Shown piece after piece: positions 37,024 through 44,272 of a stretch of 64,000 nt of DNA. The position numbers were made by a program, and so were the translations under genes. Positions within the stretch are counted from its first letter, which is position 1, and the number at the start of each line of letters is the position of its first letter. The notes beneath the pieces were generated by a model. It ran no database searches. It was not told the origin of the DNA and was given only the letters and a program-made list of their open reading frames with translations. Origin of the DNA: Solobacterium sp. (GTDB lineage Bacteria > Bacillota_I > Bacilli_A > Erysipelotrichales > Erysipelotrichaceae). The stretch is taken from the NCBI GenBank assembly GCA_017941735.1, contig JAGAVW010000057.1:124001-188000 (forward strand), in the 5' to 3' direction.

Positions 37024-38476
37024 ATTCTTCTCCTTCACCAAAATAGTATTTATGTACCACTTCACGTGCGATGGTATCATCCCCTTCATATGGTTCTCTA
37101 CCAAATTCATGATACATGAAGCGTTCATCCCCTTTTCCTAAAATAAGAATGGTATCTTTCTCACTTGCAATCTCAATGGCCTGTTGAATGGCTTGATAGC
37201 GATCTTCGATAATGAGATAAGGTGTATGATGGATGCCTTTCGCTATATCGTTACAAATATCAATCACTTTTTCATCACGTGGATCATCTTCCGTTAAGAT
37301 AATCATATCTGCATAATTATCAAGTAATTCTCCAAACACAGGACGTTTTACAGTATCACGCTTACCGGCAGAGCCAGTAATCGCAATGATACGGTTTTCT
37401 TTTGGGGTAATGGCTGTTGCAAAACGACAGAGTTGTTGAATGCCATCTGGCGTATGCGCAAAGTCAACGATGATGTTGAATGGTTGTCCTTCATCAATGC
37501 GCTCTACACGTCCTTCAATCTGTTTAATGTGATTCATATGATCCAGCATTTGCGTAATACTGATACCAGATTGATGCAGTGCAGCAATCGATGCAAGTAA
37601 ATTATAAAGATTAAATTTACCAACTAAATTCGTTGATAATTCATATTCCATCTCATTACAACGTAATGTAAAAATGGTTTTATCCTTCAATAGTTGATAT
37701 TTTGTAATCTGATAATCGGCTGGACTTTCAATTCCATACGTAACTACTTTTGCTTTACAATCCGCAACGATTTTTGCGCCATATGGGTCATCGATATTCG
37801 TTAAGGCAATCCCCTCTTCTTTTAGCGTATCAAACAATTGCTTTTTAGCCATGAAGTAGTTTTCAACAGTCCCATGATAATCCAAGTGGTCATGTGTTAA
37901 GTTCGTAAAGATTGCAACATCAAAATCGACACTTCCCACTCTTCCTTGTTCAATCCCAATCGAAGAAGCTTCTAATGTACAACATTCAATCCCTGCTGAA
38001 ACCATATCCGCTAAGATACCATGCAAGTCATCGATGTCTGGTGTTGTTAATAAGGGAAGTAATTTTACATTTCCATAGGAAATCGAAATCGTTCCAATAT
38101 AACCAGTTGGTTTAAAATCATTCAAAATATCACGAATGATACAAGCGGTTGAACTTTTTCCATTTGTTCCCGTAATCCCAAACATGCGTAATTTATGAGA
38201 TGGATATCCATAAAACTTGTCGGCTACTTTATTAAATACCGCATTTACATCTTTTACTTTGATATATGTAATATCTGGATGAATGTTTTTAAGTGGTTCG
38301 GAGTGGACAATGACTTTCGCCCCATTTTCAATGGCTTGTTCCACAAACCGGTGTCCATCAAACATCATTCCTTTTTCACAGAAAAAGATCGAATCTGGTC
38401 GTTTCTTACGACTATCCGCCATTAAACTCTGTATTTCTACTTCAGGTACATCATTAAATAATTCCGTTAGTTTCAT
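37010..38476 (-). CDS. murE: UDP-MurNAc-tripeptide synthetase (MurE)
   Basis: 488 residues from the ATG at 38476 with GGAG 6 nt upstream; a TTG four codons earlier is less likely. The ATP loop is GITGTNGKSST, followed by TLEASS and FTNLTHDHLDYHGT. It adds the third amino acid of the peptidoglycan stem. The specificity motif reads DDPR rather than DNPR of meso-diaminopimelate enzymes or DNPA of staphylococcal lysine enzymes, so the amino acid cannot be read off with confidence. It overlaps mtaB by 23 bases and deoC by 14. Confidence 0.93.
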   Translation of the reverse strand: MKLTELFNDVPEVEIQSLMADSRKKRPDSIFFCEKGMMFDGHRFVEQAIENGAKVIVHSEPLKNIHPDITYIKVKDVNAVFNKVADKFYGYPSHKLRMFGITGTNGKSSTACIIRDILNDFKPTGYIGTISISYGNVKLLPLLTTPDIDDLHGILADMVSAGIECCTLEASSIGIEQGRVGSVDFDVAIFTNLTHDHLDYHGTVENYFMAKKQLFDTLKEEGIALTNIDDPYGAKIVADCKAKVVTYGIESPADYQITKYQLLKDKTIFTLRCNEMEYELSTNLVGKFNLYNLLASIAALHQSGISITQMLDHMNHIKQIEGRVERIDEGQPFNIIVDFAHTPDGIQQLCRFATAITPKENRIIAITGSAGKRDTVKRPVFGELLDNYADMIILTEDDPRDEKVIDICNDIAKGIHHTPYLIIEDRYQAIQQAIEIASEKDTILILGKGDERFMYHEFGREPYEGDDTIAREVVHKYYFGEGEEYEKE

Positions 38477-39740
38477 TGATTTCTCCAATCATATAAGTAT
38501 CCGTTATTTCAATTCCCTTTACGCCTACACATGTTCCAATTGGTAAGTTTTCATCTATCGCAACAGGAATGTATTCCGCAGAATAACCAATGGATTTTCC
38601 TTCTTTATGCTGTTCGATAATCACTTCGAGTTCTTTATCTAAAAAACGCTTTTGGTAATCTTTAAATAATTCTTCTGATAAAGCTAAACAGGTGCGCACA
38701 CGCGCTTTCTTTAAACTTTCTTCAATTTGCCCATCCATTGTTGCTGCAACCGTACCATTACGTGCAGAAAATGGGAAGACGTGTAAGAAGGAAAAGTTAC
38801 ACTTTCTTAAAAAAGTATAGGTCTGTTGGAATAATTCTTCACTTTCGCCTGGAAATCCCACAATTAAGTCGGTTGATATCGAGATATTTGGGATTTCTTT
38901 ACGAATCATACCTATTTTAGCATAGTATTCTTCCGTATTATACGGACGATGCATTGCGGATAAGATCGTATCAGAACCGGATTGTAATGGAATATGTAAG
39001 TGGTTTGCGATACGCGGTTCTGTTTTTAATAAATGAATGAATTGGTCATCGATTTCGGTAATTTCAATAGAAGAAATACGAATCCGAACATCTTCCACTT
39101 CTTTCAGCATACGCGCAATGATATCAGACAAGGAAAGTCCATATTCCTTTCCATAACGTCCTGTATGAATTCCAGACAATACGATTTCAGCATGTTCTTG
39201 GGCTAATAATTTCGCATTTTCAATGACTCGCCCAGGATCCATCGAGCGCTCTCTCCCACGGGCATAAGGAATAATACAATAACTGCAGAATTGGTTACAG
39301 CCATCTTCAATTTTTAAATAGGCACGTGTCTGTTTTGAAAAGGATGGAACTTTCATATCTTCAAAAGGAATCGCATCCATTTCTTTGACATAACTCTTCT
39401 TTTCATGTGTCTTTAAAAACGTTTCAATATATTCTGGTATTTTGGTTTTATTCTCCGTTCCCACTAAAATATCCGCATCCATTAATTGGCTTTGATCCAT
39501 TTGGCTATAACAACCCGCAAGGACGACGACACCATTTGGATGATTGCGTTTTGCCCGGTGTAACATTTGGCGACTTTTTTGCGCTGCCGTATTTGTCACA
39601 GCACAAGTAAAAACTACTGTGATATCACTTTCTTCCGCATTACCACGTTCATATCCTTTTTCTTCTAATAAGGAAGCAATGCTTTCTGCTTCGTATGCAT
39701 TCACTTTGCATCCCAACACTTTAACATTAAACTTATTCAT
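38454..39740 (-). CDS. mtaB: tRNA t6A37 methylthiotransferase
   Basis: 428 residues. The N-terminal MTTase domain has the three cluster cysteines (GCKVNAYE, FTCAVTN, AGCYSQ). The radical SAM motif is CSYCIIPYARGRERS, and a TRAM domain closes the protein. The GCKVN signature separates MtaB from MiaB. It makes ms2t6A37 in tRNA. It overlaps rsmE by 8 bases; the same rsmE-mtaB pair (yqeU-yqeV) is found in B. subtilis. Confidence 0.95.
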   Translation of the reverse strand: MNKFNVKVLGCKVNAYEAESIASLLEEKGYERGNAEESDITVVFTCAVTNTAAQKSRQMLHRAKRNHPNGVVVLAGCYSQMDQSQLMDADILVGTENKTKIPEYIETFLKTHEKKSYVKEMDAIPFEDMKVPSFSKQTRAYLKIEDGCNQFCSYCIIPYARGRERSMDPGRVIENAKLLAQEHAEIVLSGIHTGRYGKEYGLSLSDIIARMLKEVEDVRIRISSIEITEIDDQFIHLLKTEPRIANHLHIPLQSGSDTILSAMHRPYNTEEYYAKIGMIRKEIPNISISTDLIVGFPGESEELFQQTYTFLRKCNFSFLHVFPFSARNGTVAATMDGQIEESLKKARVRTCLALSEELFKDYQKRFLDKELEVIIEQHKEGKSIGYSAEYIPVAIDENLPIGTCVGVKGIEITDTYMIGEINETNGII

Positions 39741-40449
39741 TGCCCATCATCCAATCATTTATCACACTCATCATATAGATGGCTGCCGTTTCCGCTCGCA
39801 AAATGCGCGCCCCTAATGAACATGACGCAAAGCCTAGTTTCGTACATGCTTCTACTTCTTCCTTTGAAAACCCACCTTCTGGTCCAATGAGTATGGTGAT
39901 ATTTTTCTTTTCAAGGCGTTTCGAAAGTGGAAGACTCTCGTTTTCTTTTTCATAAGCCATTAAATTCAAATCGGAAAGATACTTTTGACAATCTTTTAGT
40001 TCGCAAACTGGATGAACCGTGGGAATCCAATTTCTTTTACATTGGCTACTTGCGGCTTCCACAATCGCTTGCCAACGCTCGATTTGTTTTGCCTCTTTGT
40101 CTTTTTTTGGTTGCACAACACAATACTTGCTAACAATTGGAACAATCTGTTTCACACCTAGTTCCGTCGCTTTTTGTAATACCCATTCGAATTTTTCTTT
40201 ACGTATTAATGCGAATAATAAGGTCACTTCTACCGGTAGCTCTTTTTCTTGTGTATCTTCTTCTTGAATGGTGATAAAGAAACCTTCTTTTGTGTTTTCC
40301 GCAACTCCAAAATACCCTTTCTCATTTGCGACAAGGCGGACAATTTCCTTGTTTAAGCGCAATACATCTTTCGCATGATGTTCTTGTGCTTTTGAAAGCG
40401 TAATACGTTGCCCGATTTGAATGTCTTCATCCAAAAAGAATTGATACAT
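39733..40449 (-). CDS. rsmE: 16S rRNA m3U1498 methyltransferase
   Basis: 238 residues. The SPOUT-class knot signature ILIGPEGGFSKEEVE and SLGARILRAETAA are typical of RsmE. The N-terminus (MYQFFLDEDIQIGQRITLSK) is complete. There is no visible Shine-Dalgarno sequence: a 12-bp hairpin ends 8 nt before the ATG. It leads the rsmE-mtaB-murE-deoC series. Confidence 0.94.
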   Translation of the reverse strand: MYQFFLDEDIQIGQRITLSKAQEHHAKDVLRLNKEIVRLVANEKGYFGVAENTKEGFFITIQEEDTQEKELPVEVTLLFALIRKEKFEWVLQKATELGVKQIVPIVSKYCVVQPKKDKEAKQIERWQAIVEAASSQCKRNWIPTVHPVCELKDCQKYLSDLNLMAYEKENESLPLSKRLEKKNITILIGPEGGFSKEEVEACTKLGFASCSLGARILRAETAAIYMMSVINDWMMGNE

Positions 40450-40457
40450 CGTTTAAG

Positions 40458-40485
40458 AAAGAAGATAACCCTAGTTATCTTCTTT
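40458..40485 (-). terminator. Hairpin at the end of the CNNM gene, upstream of rsmE
   Basis: AAAGAAGATAAC and GTTATCTTCTTT form a 12-bp stem with a 4-nt loop; the stop codon of the CNNM gene lies in it. The T-run is within the stem and only a weak one follows, so it may be a leaky terminator. Confidence 0.6.
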
Positions 40486-41742
40486 TTCCTCCATTTCATC
40501 TTTAATATGCACTTTGACCTCTAATACTTTACGTTGGTCTGCTTTCGTTACTTCAATATGCAACTTATCAAAGTCAAAGGATTCCCCCTTTTGTGGTATG
40601 TGGTCTAATACATCGATTATCCATCCAGATACGGTCATGAAATCAAACTCATCATCATCCACTTCCACTTGGAACTTTTCAAAGAAGTCATCAATGTCCA
40701 CTTCGCACTTCACAAGATAAGTCTTATCATCTAGCTTTGTGAAATATTCTTTGACGGTATCGTGTTCATCATAGATTTCTCCGACGAGCTCTTCAATGAT
40801 ATCTTCCATTGTGATAATACCTGCAGTACCACCATATTCATCCGTGACCACCGCAAGATGCGATTTATCCTTTTGTAATTGTTTTAGTAATGTAGAAATC
40901 TTTACGTTTTCATTGGTATATAAAACCGGTTTAATGATTTTACGTAGATTTGGTTTCTCCGTATTTTGATGCAATAAAGCATAAAAGTCCTTTTCATGAA
41001 TGACACCGACGATATTATCAATGCTTTTTTCATAAACGGGCAAACGTGAAAAGGCATTGTTACGGAATACCTTTTCCACTTGATCGATTGGCGTCGAAAT
41101 AGAAACCGCAACCACATCCACGCGTGGAGTCAATACATCGCCTACATCTAAATCGTTAAACTCAATTGCAGCCGAAATCAAATCCGACTCATGTTCTTCT
41201 AAGTCGCCTTCTTTCTCTGCTTCATCAACCATCGTAATTAATTCATCCGCAATATCGGAATCATCTTCATCAACGGTAATTAAACGATTCATTAGGTTTT
41301 TCCATCCTTTGAAAATAAAGGTGATTGGAGAAAATAAAACTTCTAAGAATCGAACAAATCCTGCGGTTGCGCATGAAAAACGCTCGGGGATTTTTTTCGC
41401 AATGGATTTAGGGGTTATTTCACCAAACAACAATACAACTAAGGTAATCACAATTGTGGAAATAGTAGCCCCATTATCCCCATAAATCTTAGTAAATAAA
41501 ATGGTACCGATTGTGGCTGCAGCAATATTCACAATATTGTTTCCAATCAATACGGTTGTAAGAAATTGATCAAAATCTTCAATAATATTTAACGCTGTTT
41601 CTGCTCCTGGTCTTCCATCATTCGCCAAGTTCTTCAAACGAATACGATTCACACTTGAAAATGCGGTCTCGATAGCTGAAAACAAGCCAGAAAACAAAAT
41701 CAAAACGACCAAACTCAATATATAACCTTGGTAATTACTCAT
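40471..41742 (-). CDS. CNNM/CorC-family membrane protein with CBS domains
   Basis: 423 residues. A DUF21 (CNNM) domain with about four membrane helices (1-180) carries the GEITPKSIAKKIPERFS motif. A pair of CBS domains (about 205-330) and a C-terminal CorC/HlyC domain (about 345-412) follow. The family includes magnesium efflux proteins such as YhdP/MpfA, and magnesium export is the likely role. GGAG lies 5 nt before the ATG. A possible 34-codon upstream frame overlaps the start. Confidence 0.88.
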   Translation of the reverse strand: MSNYQGYILSLVVLILFSGLFSAIETAFSSVNRIRLKNLANDGRPGAETALNIIEDFDQFLTTVLIGNNIVNIAAATIGTILFTKIYGDNGATISTIVITLVVLLFGEITPKSIAKKIPERFSCATAGFVRFLEVLFSPITFIFKGWKNLMNRLITVDEDDSDIADELITMVDEAEKEGDLEEHESDLISAAIEFNDLDVGDVLTPRVDVVAVSISTPIDQVEKVFRNNAFSRLPVYEKSIDNIVGVIHEKDFYALLHQNTEKPNLRKIIKPVLYTNENVKISTLLKQLQKDKSHLAVVTDEYGGTAGIITMEDIIEELVGEIYDEHDTVKEYFTKLDDKTYLVKCEVDIDDFFEKFQVEVDDDEFDFMTVSGWIIDVLDHIPQKGESFDFDKLHIEVTKADQRKVLEVKVHIKDEMEEKEDN

Positions 41743-41839
41743 ATTGACTCCGATCTAGTGAAAAGTACACAAAAATAACAGGTAAGAGATTAAACATTTG
41801 AATGTATCCTCGCTGCGGAGGAATTGAAGCATCGTCCAA
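41735..41839 (-). CDS. Possible leader peptide upstream of the CNNM gene
   Basis: A 34-codon frame opens with TTG at 41839, 9 nt after a strong AAAGGAG (41855-41849). It ends at 41735 inside the start region of the CNNM gene, overlapping its first eight bases. The predicted peptide is hydrophobic in its second half (FNLLPVIFVYFSL). An ATG-started 25-codon frame also exists in another phase. Coding is not proven; it may be a translational coupling device. Confidence 0.3.
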   Translation of the reverse strand: MDDASIPPQRGYIQMFNLLPVIFVYFSLDRSQYE

Positions 41840-41869
41840 AATAAACAACTCCTTTACTTATAATGCTAG

Positions 41870-41900
41870 ATTATAGCACATTTCCTTTGTTTCTTGCCAA
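41870..41900 (-). promoter_or_regulatory. Promoter of the CNNM gene
   Basis: TGC-TATAAT on the minus strand (41875-41870) with a TTGGCA-like -35 at 41900-41895 (19-nt spacer). The -35 overlaps that of the divergent gene. Confidence 0.5.
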
Positions 41901-41925
41901 ATACTTCAAACGATTCGGTTATAAT
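41894..41925 (+). promoter_or_regulatory. Promoter of the glutamine-amidotransferase-like gene
   Basis: TATAAT (41920-41925) lies 6 nt upstream of the ATG at 41932, so the transcript should start at the start codon. TTGCCA at 41894-41899 is a possible -35 but with a long 20-nt spacer. Confidence 0.5.
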
Positions 41926-41931
41926 AGAGCC

Positions 41932-42636
41932 ATGAAACCAAAGATATTATTAACCACAAGAGAGGATATTTCCTCTTATAATCAGAAACGTTTGTTTCAT
42001 AATTTTCAATCTTATTTCGAATATGTCCAAATGTTTGGTGGAATCCCCCATATGATTGGCACACATTTGGATGATATTGATGAAATCATACCCTATTTTG
42101 ATGGTTTATTAATCACTGGTGGCGATGATGTAAATCCAAAATATTATGGTGAAGAAAACCAAAAGAGTGGCATTTGTGCAGCTGATCTAGAGGCTATGGA
42201 TTTTGCGTTATACCATGCTTTTAAAAATGCAAAGAAGCCAATTTTTGGGATTTGTCGTGGTCTTCAAGTGATTAATGTTGCGGAAGGAGGCTCCTTAATC
42301 CAAGATATCCCCTCTTATTCTCAAAACCTTCTCGAACATAATCAACTCAAAAGTGAACAAAAAGATGCTTTATATTACCATACATGTCATTGTGTTAAAG
42401 GAACGATGTTAGCTTCTTTGCTTGGTGATAGTGTATCGGTGAATAGTTATCATCACCAAGCAATTAAAGAACTTGCCCCTTCTTTTATTGCAAGCGTCAT
42501 CAGTGAAGATGGACTTATTGAAGGTATTGAAAAGGAACTTGTCTTTGCGGTGCAATGGCATCCAGAACGCATGTTAGAAGATCTAAAACAAAATGAACTG
42601 ATGAAACACTTCCTTTCCTTATGCACACATGCATAA
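41932..42636 (+). CDS. Gamma-glutamyl-gamma-aminobutyrate hydrolase-like (peptidase C26)
   Basis: 234 residues. A class I glutamine amidotransferase fold with nucleophile Cys in FGICRGLQVINVA and the His/Glu pair in VQWHPERM. The LITGGDDVNPKYYGE motif is typical of the PuuD-like C26 family, which cleaves gamma-glutamyl bonds. No other putrescine-degradation gene is nearby, so the substrate is open. The first in-frame ATG with a plausible context is 41932; it lacks a Shine-Dalgarno sequence and lies 6 nt after a TATAAT. Confidence 0.85.
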   Translation: MKPKILLTTREDISSYNQKRLFHNFQSYFEYVQMFGGIPHMIGTHLDDIDEIIPYFDGLLITGGDDVNPKYYGEENQKSGICAADLEAMDFALYHAFKNAKKPIFGICRGLQVINVAEGGSLIQDIPSYSQNLLEHNQLKSEQKDALYYHTCHCVKGTMLASLLGDSVSVNSYHHQAIKELAPSFIASVISEDGLIEGIEKELVFAVQWHPERMLEDLKQNELMKHFLSLCTHA

Positions 42637-42643
42637 GTTCCTA

Positions 42644-42652
42644 TGTTAGAAT
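42644..42652 (+). promoter_or_regulatory. Extended -10 promoter of the metallophosphoesterase-like gene
   Basis: TGT-TAGAAT followed after 8 nt by the ATG at 42661. No Shine-Dalgarno sequence, so a leaderless transcript is expected. Confidence 0.4.
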
Positions 42653-42660
42653 TGTAAAGT

Positions 42661-43545
42661 ATGAAAATCGTAATCCGTATCTTACTTGTATTAGCGTTAA
42701 TCTTAGGAATTACAGGCGCCTTAGCTTATGACGCTTTTTATTCTGCACCCACACGTTTTACGGTACGTTATGAAACCTTAGCCTCTACGGCTATACCAGA
42801 ACAAATGGATGATATTAGTATCCTGTTTTTCTCGGATTTAGATTATAACCGTTTTATGAAAGAAGAACGCTTTGCGAAATTGATTCGTGTCATTAATGGC
42901 TTATCCCCCGATGTTGTGATTTTTGGTGGTGATATCTTTGATCAAGATGCTCAACCTGTTACCGAAGAAGTTTATAACCAAGTGGTAAGTGGTTTAAAAT
43001 CCATCCAAGCGCCATTAGGAAAATTTGCCGTATTAGGTGATTTGGATGAAGTAAACTTAGTCACAAAGAACCAATCCAAAAACATCCTATATGAAGCGGA
43101 TTTTGAAGTATTAGAAAACCAAAGCATATCCTTACGTAATGAAGGCTCACAAGCAATTTATTTAGTTGGTTTGGATAATGAAATTACCGGTTATTTAAAT
43201 GTCTCACAAGCCTATCAAAATGTCTCTCGGGCTGGTTATACCATAACCGTCTGTCATACCCCAGATACAGCTGATGATGTACCTACCGATACGACCAAGT
43301 ATTTCTTAGCTGGTCACTCGCACGGGGGACAGGCAAACTGGTATTTTGGTTCCCTCTATCTTCCTGAAAAAGGTGCTTCGAATTATTTACTTGGAAAACA
43401 CCGTATTGATGAAGCATTTACTTTAGATATTACAAATGGAGTTGGTACCACAATAAAAGACGTTCGCTTTTTAGCAAACGCTGAAGTTGTTTTATATCGT
43501 TTGGTACACCAAGAAGAAACTATCGAAGATACACCTACTTATTAG
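42661..43545 (+). CDS. Metallophosphoesterase-like protein with altered metal site
   Basis: 294 residues. An N-terminal membrane anchor or signal (about 4-22) precedes a calcineurin-like domain of the YaeI/YkuE kind. The motifs GGDIFD, VCHTPD and AGHSHGGQ are present, but two metal-binding histidines are changed: the usual SDLH motif reads SDLD and the usual GNHD motif reads GDLDE. Activity may therefore be lost or altered. It lies 24 nt downstream of the C26 hydrolase gene on the same strand. Confidence 0.8.
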   Translation: MKIVIRILLVLALILGITGALAYDAFYSAPTRFTVRYETLASTAIPEQMDDISILFFSDLDYNRFMKEERFAKLIRVINGLSPDVVIFGGDIFDQDAQPVTEEVYNQVVSGLKSIQAPLGKFAVLGDLDEVNLVTKNQSKNILYEADFEVLENQSISLRNEGSQAIYLVGLDNEITGYLNVSQAYQNVSRAGYTITVCHTPDTADDVPTDTTKYFLAGHSHGGQANWYFGSLYLPEKGASNYLLGKHRIDEAFTLDITNGVGTTIKDVRFLANAEVVLYRLVHQEETIEDTPTY

Positions 43546-43822
43546 TTAGATGGCATAATTCTACTGCCTTTTCATAATCTTTTTTACGGACATAGATGGT
43601 GTAAACATATTGGGGGTTATCCGCAAAGGCAGAACCACCCATACCACCACCCGCAAAACGAGCACCCATACTATAATGGATATTCTTGCCTAATGTCGTG
43701 GTATTCTGTTTGGTTCTCATTTCATACGGAATACCATTTTCTTTTAACGTCGTCCACACTTGTGCAGCTGCTTCCGAAGAAGAATCCACAAAGAGTTCTT
43801 TACGATTCAAAAACCAAATCAT
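43535..43822 (-). CDS. Small conserved-looking protein of unknown function
   Basis: 95 residues from the ATG at 43822, with GGAG 6 nt upstream and a 4-base ATGA overlap with the gene before it. It begins MIWFLNRKELFVDSSSEAAAQVWTTLKENGIPYEM and has a glycine-rich centre (GARFAGGGMGGSAF). The layout recalls small DUF2007-type domains but I cannot confirm that. It is the last of three small, overlapping genes after thiI, and its end overlaps the convergent phosphoesterase gene by 11 bases. Confidence 0.65.
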   Translation of the reverse strand: MIWFLNRKELFVDSSSEAAAQVWTTLKENGIPYEMRTKQNTTTLGKNIHYSMGARFAGGGMGGSAFADNPQYVYTIYVRKKDYEKAVELCHLTNK

Positions 43823-44016
43823 CGCTTTCTCCCCACAATCCATAAAACAAATAATAATTGGACAATCACTAATCCAAATACGATTCCTACGATTGTCATT
43901 TGGTTAATACGATTTAATCCATATTGGTTAAACATATATAGAAAATATAGGAGTACCATAAAGATTAAAATGACAAGAATCGTCTTGATTAGTTTAAAAA
44001 GATTCGCTTGGTTCAT
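43819..44016 (-). CDS. Small membrane protein, two helices
   Basis: 65 residues with two hydrophobic segments (about 9-29 and 40-62) separated by a short polar loop (NQYGLNRINQ), ending in GRKR. I recognise no family. Its ATG overlaps the stop of the previous gene (TGATG) and its stop overlaps the next ATG, so the three small genes are translationally coupled. Confidence 0.65.
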   Translation of the reverse strand: MNQANLFKLIKTILVILIFMVLLYFLYMFNQYGLNRINQMTIVGIVFGLVIVQLLFVLWIVGRKR

Positions 44017-44264
44017 CAGCGTAATAACCGCACAATCTTACGCGCGTATTTTTGACGATCTCCTGGTAAACAATTACTTAGCTTAGAAAGATTTTCATAT
44101 ATCGCTAATTTTTCATTTGTCCGATAGGTATCATCTTTTTCAACTGCCTGCGTAATCATATTTAAACTATCCAAAAACTCACTTTCGGTCTCATTGACCC
44201 CTTTTTCAAATAGTTCTTCAAACTTTTTAGCTAAACCGTTGTTATGTCTATGAAAGAATCCCAT
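44016..44264 (-). CDS. Small soluble protein of unknown function
   Basis: 82 residues, charged and mostly helical in appearance, with no membrane segment and no motif known to me. AGGAGG lies 4 nt upstream of the ATG, inside the end of thiI. It is first of the three overlapping small genes and belongs to the ezrA-desulfurase-thiI transcript. Confidence 0.65.
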   Translation of the reverse strand: MGFFHRHNNGLAKKFEELFEKGVNETESEFLDSLNMITQAVEKDDTYRTNEKLAIYENLSKLSNCLPGDRQKYARKIVRLLR

Positions 44265-44272
44265 AATGCCTC

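Noticed and set aside
41743-41930. A magnesium (M-box) riboswitch upstream of the CNNM gene
   Set aside because: The leader is too short and lacks the conserved M-box core segments I know; only a small TCCTC/GAGGA hairpin is visible.
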